Source of the DNA: G965216255 sp965216255
GTDB taxonomy: Bacteria > Bacteroidota > Rhodothermia > Rhodothermales > Bin80
NCBI GenBank assembly: GCA_965216255.1
Contig: OZ244148.1
Coordinates: 1,922,001 to 1,986,000, forward strand
Reading direction: 5' to 3'
Length of the DNA: 64,000 nucleotides
The notes below the pieces were generated by a model, which was not told the origin of the DNA, did no database searches, and worked only from the letters and a program-made list of their open reading frames with translations. The number at the start of each line of letters is the position of its first letter. Position 1 is the first letter of the stretch. Both the position numbers and the translations under genes were made by a program. Shown piece after piece: positions 1 through 6,984 of this stretch.

Positions 1-957
1 GCAAGAGCGGGTTCGGAGCTGGAATTCTACGCATTCGACGATTCTTTCGATATAGCGCGCCAGAAGGAGTACACAGAGTTGAAGACGACGGGCTGGTACA
101 TCGAAGACTATCATCTCTTTCAAACAAGCAAAGTAGAGCCGCTGATACGTGCCATCCGCAACGGGATGGACGAGGCAGGCATACCCGTGGAATTTTCCAA
201 GGGTGAATGGGGACCGGGGCAGGCTGAAATAAACCTGCGTTTTTCCGATGCGCTGGAAATGGCCGATCGCCACGTCATATACAAGAATGGGGTCAAGGAA
301 ATTGCCTATCTCCAAGGCAAGTCCACCACGTTCATGGCCAAGTGGCGCGAAGACCTCGCCGGTAGTAGCTGCCACGTGCATACGTCGCTGTGGGACGTTC
401 ATTCGGGAGCCCCGGTGTTCCACGACAGCGTGCAGAGCGGCGGCATGTCGGAGATCTTCGGCTCCTACCTGGCCGGACAACTGGCCCTGGCGCGGGACAT
501 GACCTATTTTCTGGCCCCATACATCAATTCGTACAAGCGATTTCAGTCGGGAACGTTTGCGCCGACCAAGGCGGTCTGGAGCCGGGATAACCGGACGGCC
601 GGCTTTCGGGTGCTTGGCCACGGCCCGTCGACGCGCGTTGAGTGCCGTATTCCAGGTGCGGATGTCAATCCGTATCTCGCCTTCGCAGGACTGCTCGCCT
701 CGGGACTGCACGGCATGGAGCAGCATCTTGAGCTGGAGGCACCATTTGACGGCAATGCTTACGAGGCTTCAAATGTCCAGAGCGTCCCCGCAAGCTTACT
801 GGATGCCCTCGCGGCACTGGACGAATCGAAGGTGTTGCGCGCGGCTTTAGGTGATGATGTAATCGATCATTACGTGCATGCCGGCCGCTGGGAGCAATCC
901 GCGTTTGAGCGCCGCATTACGGACTGGGAAAGAATCCGCTACTTCGAGCGGGTGTGA
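1..957 (+). CDS. Glutamine synthetase-family ligase, 5' end outside window
   Basis: This frame is open from base 1, so the gene starts upstream; the TTG at 79 is not the real start. The first visible residues include SELEF, the first metal/glutamate-binding strand of glutamine synthetases. GPGQAEINL, the HVHTSL catalytic-loop segment and the C-terminal NPYLAFAGLLASG follow in the usual order. The family makes a gamma-glutamyl amide from glutamate, ATP and ammonia or an amine. The short spacing style and the two dehydrogenases downstream suggest an amine-specific ligase (PuuA, IpuC or GlnA4 type) rather than housekeeping GlnA. That substrate call is inference from context; the family assignment is firm. 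It would act in the cytoplasm. Confidence 0.9.
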   Translation, partial: ARAGSELEFYAFDDSFDIARQKEYTELKTTGWYIEDYHLFQTSKVEPLIRAIRNGMDEAGIPVEFSKGEWGPGQAEINLRFSDALEMADRHVIYKNGVKEIAYLQGKSTTFMAKWREDLAGSSCHVHTSLWDVHSGAPVFHDSVQSGGMSEIFGSYLAGQLALARDMTYFLAPYINSYKRFQSGTFAPTKAVWSRDNRTAGFRVLGHGPSTRVECRIPGADVNPYLAFAGLLASGLHGMEQHLELEAPFDGNAYEASNVQSVPASLLDALAALDESKVLRAALGDDVIDHYVHAGRWEQSAFERRITDWERIRYFERV

Positions 958-1032
958 CAGCAAGCCACCCCTGTTGCTGCAGCGTCAATCATGCCCGGCG
1001 CCGACCGAATCCCTGATCAACGCTAATTGAAC

Positions 1033-2445
1033 ATGGCCCGCCTTTCTACTCTGACGCAACCTCTGCAAACCATCTCTCCCGTCGACGGAAGCGTGTACGT
1101 CGAGCGGGTCTATGCCGCAACGGGCGAGATTGCCAGCACGCTCTCTGCGGCGCAGCAGGTACAGGCTAGCTGGGGCCAGACGACGCTTGCTGAACGTGCA
1201 GACGTGTGCCGCCGGTTCGTGGATGCTTTTGTTTCCAGGAAATTGGGAATCGCAGAAGAATTGAGCTGGCAGATGGGCCGGCCCGTTGCACACGCACCTG
1301 GCGAAGTCTTGGGAGTTGCCGAGAGGACACGTTACATGATCTCCATTGCCGGGGAGGCCTTGGCCAACATCGAGCCAAGTCCACGGCAAGGCTTTCGGCG
1401 ATATATCCGGCGCATGCCCCTCGGAGTCGCGCTCATCATTGCACCGTGGAATTATCCGTACTTGACCGCGATCAATGCTGTCGTGACGGCGATCATGTCA
1501 GGCAACGTTGTGATACTGAAGCCGTCGTCTCAAACGCCGCTATCGGCCGAGCGCTTTGCCGAGGCCTTTGCATCCGCAGGACTCCCGAAAGGCGTATTCC
1601 AATATCTGTACCTGACCCGGGCTGCTACCGCCAAGCTCATCGAGTGCCCGGAAATCGACTATATAGCATTCACCGGCTCCGTAAACGGCGGAAGGATCAT
1701 CAAACGTGTGGCCGCGCAGCGATTCATCGGTGTAGGCCTGGAATTGGGCGGCAAGGATCCGGCGTACGTTCGCTCAGATGCCCCGTTGGCATATGCCGTG
1801 GAGCACCTCGTGGACGGCGCGTTCTACAACGCGGGGCAGAGCTGCTGCGCCGTTGAGCGCATCTACGTCCACGAAGGACTCTACGATGCATTTGTTGCGG
1901 CTTATGTGGAGCAAACGCACTCCTTGTGCCTGGGCAATCCCCTGGAGGGCTCTACAACGCTTGGACCCGTCGCTCGAACCACTGCTGCCACATTCGTGCA
2001 GGCGCAGGTGGCCGAAGCCCTGCGTCAGGGCGCCAGGGCATGGATTGATCCGCAGGATTTCCCGAACTCGATGCCTGAGACCGCCTACCTCGCCCCGCAG
2101 ATACTTACGGGCGTCGACCACTCCATGAGGATCATGATGGAGGAAACATTCGGTCCCGCCGTTGGCATCATGAAAGTCGCCTCGGACGACGAGGCCATTA
2201 GGCTGATGAACGACAGCCCATTCGGCCTTACCGGATCTGTTTGGACATCCGACGAGCGTGCCGCACAAAGTATTGGTGACCGCGTAAAAACGGGAACATG
2301 GTACATGAATCGGTGCGACTATCTCGACCCAGCACTGGCGTGGACGGGCGTCAAGAATTCTGGACAGGGCTGCACGCTGTCGCAGATCGGATACGAACAG
2401 CTGACCCGCCCGAAGTCCTACCACATGAGACTGCTGGGACAATGA
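1033..2445 (+). CDS. NAD(P)+-dependent aldehyde dehydrogenase
   Basis: The product is 470 aa, a full-length ALDH superfamily member that oxidises an aldehyde to a carboxylate. I take the ATG at 1033 rather than the TTG two codons earlier. Visible motifs are the oxyanion-hole Asn in APWNYP (about residue 140), the cofactor lysine in ILKPSS (about 163), the general base Glu in GLELGGKDP (about 237) and the nucleophile Cys in NAGQSCCAV (about 271). The C-terminal NSGQGCTLS segment is also typical. It lies 75 bp after the ligase in the same direction, so co-transcription is likely. In a gamma-glutamylation route it would oxidise a gamma-glutamyl-amino-aldehyde; the exact substrate is not readable from sequence. 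Confidence 0.93.
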   Translation: MARLSTLTQPLQTISPVDGSVYVERVYAATGEIASTLSAAQQVQASWGQTTLAERADVCRRFVDAFVSRKLGIAEELSWQMGRPVAHAPGEVLGVAERTRYMISIAGEALANIEPSPRQGFRRYIRRMPLGVALIIAPWNYPYLTAINAVVTAIMSGNVVILKPSSQTPLSAERFAEAFASAGLPKGVFQYLYLTRAATAKLIECPEIDYIAFTGSVNGGRIIKRVAAQRFIGVGLELGGKDPAYVRSDAPLAYAVEHLVDGAFYNAGQSCCAVERIYVHEGLYDAFVAAYVEQTHSLCLGNPLEGSTTLGPVARTTAATFVQAQVAEALRQGARAWIDPQDFPNSMPETAYLAPQILTGVDHSMRIMMEETFGPAVGIMKVASDDEAIRLMNDSPFGLTGSVWTSDERAAQSIGDRVKTGTWYMNRCDYLDPALAWTGVKNSGQGCTLSQIGYEQLTRPKSYHMRLLGQ

Positions 2446-2863
2446 TCTCGGCGAAAGTCTTCTGCAGCGCGCACCCGGCCGGTGCCGGCGTGGTAGCGGT
2501 GCGTGGCAAAGCACTAAAGGCTCGCTGGCATGGCCAACCGCTATCCATGCCACTAAGCAATCCATGCCGCTGGAATGGCAGGATGAATAACGAATCTGTG
2601 GAAAGGCCCACAGCGGCCGAAAAGCGCCGTAACTTCCAACAAACAAGGATGCGAAATTGGCACCCGGAGCCTGCGGACATACTGGAACTTGCATGGTTGC
2701 CGGTGCATGTGCGCGCTGTGCCATAATTCTACTGTCCCAGCGAAGACTTAGCACCTGCCGGATGCCGGGCGAAGCTCGCTGTTAGATCCGCGGCCCAGGA
2801 ATCGGCCCGCGGATCTGCCGGTCCAGTTGCACAAGACATCTAATGCTAGGCTTGTAACGTGCC
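2446..2863. other. Intergenic region with a strong GC hairpin
   Basis: I see no credible gene in these 418 bases; the open frames are antisense or overlap shadows of the aldehyde dehydrogenase. Near its end, 2784-2793 (AGATCCGCGG) pairs perfectly with 2807-2816 across a 13-base spacer. There is no T-run after it, so it is not a classic intrinsic terminator. It sits about 47 bases before the alcohol dehydrogenase start and could act as an attenuator, an mRNA-stabilising stem or a protein-binding palindrome. Confidence 0.5.
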
Positions 2864-4039
2864 ATGGATTTCAACCTCCATACATTGCGCGGCGACTGGC
2901 ACTATCCAACCAGAATTTATTTTGGCCCGGGGCGCATTACCGAGTTAACGGCCGTGTGCCGTGCGGTCGGCATGGCACGCCCGCTACTGGTTACCGACGC
3001 TACTCTGGCGGCGCTTCCGGCCGTTAGAGATGCCGTGAAACTAAATGAAGAACGTGGACTGCCTACCGCAATATTCGCGGACGTGCAATCCAACCCTGTA
3101 GGGCGCAACGTGCATCATGGCCTGGAGGCCTTCCGGGCGGGGGCACACGATGGGGTGATCGCCATGGGCGGGGGCAGCGCCATGGATACCGGCAAGGTTA
3201 TAGCGCTTATGGCCAGACAGACTGCGGATTTCTGGGACTATGCCGGACGATGGCATCAGATAGTCGCGGACGCCATCGCCCCCGTGGTTGCCGTACCCAC
3301 AACGTCAGGCACGGGTTCTGAGGTTGCCCGCGCCGCCGTCATAACGAACGAGCACAGGCAAGAAAAGACTATTGTCCTGCACCCTGGGCTGATACCGAAA
3401 GCCGTAGTGGCGGACCCATCCTTGACGACTGGCTTGCCACCCACGCTCACGGCTGCGACCGGCATGGACGCACTAGCGCACTGCCTCGAGGCCCTGTGCG
3501 CGCCATACTACCACCCCATGTCGGATGGCATCGCAATGGAAGCAATCCGGTATGTTCGGAATTGGCTGCCGGTTGCAGTACGGGAGGGCGACAACCTGCA
3601 GGCGCGCGTGCATATGATGGCGGCCGCCACCATGGGCGCCGTGGCGTTTCAAAAGGGACTCGGCGCCATCCACGCCCTAAGCCACCCTGTTGGCGCCGTC
3701 TACAACACGCACCACGGTCTGGCAAATGCCGTCTTCATGCCTTATGTGATGGCCATTAACCGGCCTGCTATAGAGGAGAAAATGCAGCGCCTTGGTAGAT
3801 TCCTTGGCCTTGGCCCGCGCGGGACCGATGCCATCCTGGACTGGATCCTTGAACTGCGCAGCGATATCGGCATCCCGCATACGCTGCGAGAGCTGGGCAT
3901 TCCCAGCTCTCGATTCCAGGACCTAGCCACGAGGGCCGCAGCCGATCCGTGCGGGCCCGAAAATCCGGTGCCATTAGGATACGATGCATTTTTGCAACTC
4001 TATCAGGACGCGTATACCGGTCGGCTTGCCAGGCCCTGA
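2864..4039 (+). CDS. Iron-containing (group III) alcohol dehydrogenase
   Basis: The product is 391 aa, normal length for the Fe-ADH family, which interconverts primary alcohols and aldehydes with NAD(P)H. The dinucleotide-binding GGGSAMD is at about 102-108. The expected metal ligands are present: Asp202 and His206 in TGMDALAHCLE, His270 in GAIHALSHP, and His284 in NTHHG. The ATG at 2864 gives MDFNLHTLRG, a normal N-terminus. It is the third same-strand gene after the ligase and aldehyde dehydrogenase. Together they could turn a gamma-glutamyl-amino-alcohol into aldehyde and then acid, as proposed for ethanolamine use in actinobacteria; this is inference. Confidence 0.93.
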   Translation: MDFNLHTLRGDWHYPTRIYFGPGRITELTAVCRAVGMARPLLVTDATLAALPAVRDAVKLNEERGLPTAIFADVQSNPVGRNVHHGLEAFRAGAHDGVIAMGGGSAMDTGKVIALMARQTADFWDYAGRWHQIVADAIAPVVAVPTTSGTGSEVARAAVITNEHRQEKTIVLHPGLIPKAVVADPSLTTGLPPTLTAATGMDALAHCLEALCAPYYHPMSDGIAMEAIRYVRNWLPVAVREGDNLQARVHMMAAATMGAVAFQKGLGAIHALSHPVGAVYNTHHGLANAVFMPYVMAINRPAIEEKMQRLGRFLGLGPRGTDAILDWILELRSDIGIPHTLRELGIPSSRFQDLATRAAADPCGPENPVPLGYDAFLQLYQDAYTGRLARP

Positions 4040-4337
4040 GGATGCCGCCACAGATTAGGTCGTCATGCACCGGCTGCCCCTCACTGCGGCTAGACCTTGG
4101 ATGAGCCCGGTATTCCGGTGCCGTTGGCAAGAAAGCCGCCTCCGGTGCACCAAGCCGCGGACGCCATGACCCGCTACGTGGCATGATTCGCGGGGCTCTG
4201 CCGCTTTCCGCGCAGCGCCATTGCTCTTAGTGCCAGAGAATTCCGCTATGGGCCCCTGCTCCGGTTCGCCATACATCGGCCGGCGCAGCGGACCCGGCTC
4301 CTGCTGCCCCCGGCACGGCCGTCGGCACTGCGGGCGC
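4040..4337. other. Intergenic, nothing recognised
   Basis: This gap separates two convergent genes. I see no credible coding frame. No long inverted repeat with a T-run was found by eye. Confidence 0.4.
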
Positions 4338-4811
4338 CTACCGCCGCCGGGTCCTGATGATAATCACTCCATTTGCGCCGCGGGACCCGTAGATGGCCGA
4401 CGCACTCGCATCCTTGAGCACGTCGATGGATTTCACGTCGATAGGATTCAGCCAGTACAACCCCTGTCCCGGATCGACCGTAACCGGTACCCCATCCACA
4501 ATATATAGCGGTTCATTGCTGCCGTTTACGGACGTAGCCCCGCGAATGAGAACGGTGAACCCGCCACCCGGGGCCTGGTCCACGTAAACGCCGGGAACAC
4601 GCTTCAACAGCTCCTCCACGTGCTGTATGGATCGCAGTTCTTCCGTGGCCTCTACATGAGAGACGGATCCGGTTACGGCGCTCCGCGCCTGCGTTCCGTA
4701 GCCTACAGAGACCACCTCTTCCGCTGCATCCTCCGTTAGCGCGCCGCCTGATGCCGCGCAGCCCGAAGAATAGACGGCCAAGACCAAGACGAGCAATGTG
4801 CGAAAAACCAT
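4338..4811 (-). CDS. Lipoprotein consisting of a lone TonB-receptor plug domain
   Basis: The product is 157 aa. I chose the ATG at 4811 because GGAGGAGG lies just upstream and the start then gives a lipoprotein signal ending VYSSGC (Cys about residue 18). The rest is the plug of SusC-like receptors: VVSVGYGTQARSAVTGSV, a central IRGATSVNGSNEPLYIVDG, and the closing IDVLKDASASAIYGSRGANGVIIIRT. The stop follows immediately, so there is no 22-strand barrel. It sits between an alcohol dehydrogenase and a Na+ symporter, away from SusD. It may be a free-standing lipid-anchored plug or a barrel-less relic, but the frame is clean with no lesion. Function unknown. Confidence 0.8.
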   Translation of the reverse strand: MVFRTLLVLVLAVYSSGCAASGGALTEDAAEEVVSVGYGTQARSAVTGSVSHVEATEELRSIQHVEELLKRVPGVYVDQAPGGGFTVLIRGATSVNGSNEPLYIVDGVPVTVDPGQGLYWLNPIDVKSIDVLKDASASAIYGSRGANGVIIIRTRRR

Positions 4812-5040
4812 AGTGACGCCTCCTCCTGTCACATCGTAATCCATAGTGCTTACAGGTTGGCCCTGCTAACGTTTCAATTCGCAGCGCCTGCTGCGGAAGG
4901 GAACGAGTCCCAGCATACAGGCATTGGTCGCTCTTGCGATATACCCAGCAGATGCAGCCCGGCGTGCCGGAGCAATCTGCGTCGCTGGTTGCAATTGTCA
5001 CTGCTGTGGACCAATTTTCTGGCAAGCCAGACTTCGGCGC

Positions 5041-6846
5041 ATGCAACTCGTTACGCTTGACTGGATCGTCATTGCCGTCTATGGTGCCGTGACGGTGGCA
5101 CTTGGCCTGTGGTTTACGCGACGGGCCGGGACAAGCATGGAGGATTTCTTCATTGCCGGGCGGACGCTGCCGTGGTGGCTTGCGGGCACGTCGATTGCCG
5201 CCACCTGGTTTGCTACGGATGCCCCACTGGTGGCCGCCTCACTTGTACGACAGCAGGGCATATTTGGAAACTGGCTGTGGTGGTACGAGGCAGCCGGCAT
5301 CATGATGCTGGTCTTTTTCTACGCGCGCATGTGGCGCCGCGCCCGCATCATTACGGACGCCGAATTCATTGAGCTTCGCTATGCCGGAAAGCCGGCCGCC
5401 ATGCTGCGTGGATTTTCCGCAATCTATCAGGGCGTGCTGAAGAATTGCGTGGTGATGGGCTGGGTGATGCTGGCCATGGTAAAGTTCAGCAAGGTGCTGC
5501 TTGGCTGGGATGCCGCCTTTACGCTCTCGGTTTGCATTGCACTCGCGGTTGTTTACACCGTAGCATCGGGTCTGTGGGGAGTGGTGGTAACGGACTTACT
5601 ACAGTTTACTACCGGCATCCTTGGCACGATGGTGCTGGCTGGCATTGTCCTGTACAAGTTTGGCGGTCCCGCCGATATGGCAAGCCAGATCATGGCCATT
5701 AGTAGCCACCCCGGCACGCTGGACATCATCCCCAATCCTGCCCACATCAGCCCGCTCGAAGCCGTTTCGTTCTTCCTCCTCATCTTCGTACTCTGGACCC
5801 GCAGCGGCCAGGGCGATGGCTATATCGCCCAGCGCCTCTTCGCTACGCGTGACGAAAAGCAGTCCCTCCTTTCCGCGCTGTGGTTCAACTTTGCGGGCAC
5901 GGTAATGATGACCTGGCCATGGATCATCGTGGGACTGGGGTCGCTGCTCGTCTTTCCGCTCGCCGCGGCGTCGCCGGAGCTCGCCGCAGATCCGGAACTG
6001 GCCTATCCCATGATGGTGGCGGAACTCATGCCGGCCGGGCTGCGCGGGATGCTCGTGGCCTCGTTCCTGGCCGCGTTTATGAGCACCATGGACACGCACC
6101 TGTGCTGGGGTGCTTCCTACCTGGTCAATGACGTATACCGAAGATTCATGCGCCGGAAGGCTACCGAACACCATTATGTCGTGGCGTCGCGCGTAGCCGT
6201 CCTGATCCTGGTGTCCCTTGCCGCCGTTACTGCCTGGCAGATGGATTCCATAGAACGTGGCTGGATCTACGTCATCGAGATTACGGCGGGCATCGCCATC
6301 GTATGGCTCCTGCGCTGGTACTGGTGGCGCGTGAATGCCTGGGCGGAGATCAGCGCCATCGGCGCCTCATTCATCCTGGCCAACGGATTCGTATGGGCGG
6401 CTCTTCTGGACAAGCTGGGCTGGCTAAGTGGCAACGCCGTGGCACTGGTGGATACTTGGTACGGCAGTGACTACGACATGGTGCGCTCGGTATGCATCCT
6501 GCTCCTTGCGACCGTGATCTGGGTTGTTGTGGCGCTACTCACGGATCCAGACCCACAGGAGAAGCTGCTCAGCTTCTATCAGAGGGTGCGTCCTGGTGGC
6601 TGGTGGGGAGACATTGCGCGGCAGTGCCCCGAAGTCCGCCCAGACATGCCTGCATCACGGCGCTGGATAGGATGGGGACTCGGTATGTGCTTCATCTGGG
6701 CAAGCCTGCTGGGCGTGGGCTACCTGCTGACAGGCCATCCGTGGGCGGGTGTCGTGATGCTGCTCCTTGCCGCGGTAACGGCTTTCGGAACACTCAAGGT
6801 CTCGCTATCGCCCGACATCGGAGCAAGCACCGCAGCATCTGCCTGA
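5041..6846 (+). CDS. Sodium:solute symporter (SSS family)
   Basis: The product is about 601 aa. I use the ATG at 5041 (MQLVTLDWIVIAVYG) because the first transmembrane helix then starts normally; an upstream alternative adds about 39 unlike residues. At least 13 hydrophobic helices are visible. The early RTLPWWLAGTSIAATWFATD and the later RSGQGDGYIAQRLFA match SSS-fold transporters, which use the Na+ gradient to import sugars, carboxylates or amino acids across the inner membrane. The tail from about residue 440 is longer than in minimal members. It is followed by a secreted deacetylase in the same direction, suggesting import of a released small product. Substrate not predictable. Confidence 0.9.
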   Translation: MQLVTLDWIVIAVYGAVTVALGLWFTRRAGTSMEDFFIAGRTLPWWLAGTSIAATWFATDAPLVAASLVRQQGIFGNWLWWYEAAGIMMLVFFYARMWRRARIITDAEFIELRYAGKPAAMLRGFSAIYQGVLKNCVVMGWVMLAMVKFSKVLLGWDAAFTLSVCIALAVVYTVASGLWGVVVTDLLQFTTGILGTMVLAGIVLYKFGGPADMASQIMAISSHPGTLDIIPNPAHISPLEAVSFFLLIFVLWTRSGQGDGYIAQRLFATRDEKQSLLSALWFNFAGTVMMTWPWIIVGLGSLLVFPLAAASPELAADPELAYPMMVAELMPAGLRGMLVASFLAAFMSTMDTHLCWGASYLVNDVYRRFMRRKATEHHYVVASRVAVLILVSLAAVTAWQMDSIERGWIYVIEITAGIAIVWLLRWYWWRVNAWAEISAIGASFILANGFVWAALLDKLGWLSGNAVALVDTWYGSDYDMVRSVCILLLATVIWVVVALLTDPDPQEKLLSFYQRVRPGGWWGDIARQCPEVRPDMPASRRWIGWGLGMCFIWASLLGVGYLLTGHPWAGVVMLLLAAVTAFGTLKVSLSPDIGASTAASA

Positions 6847-6984
6847 CCCGGGCCGGGGCAGTGTACGTGCCGGCGTAGCGGCGACTACATACAGGATTCG
6901 CGTTTGAAGGCTTCCTCATCTTATTCCGTGCGATTGCCCGGATGCCGGGTGCTTGCATCACCTCCAACTTAAATAAACACTTCC

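Noticed and set aside
1774..2754. 326-codon minus-strand open frame
   Set aside because: Antisense to the aldehyde dehydrogenase, no recognisable domain, and the plus-strand gene has all catalytic motifs.
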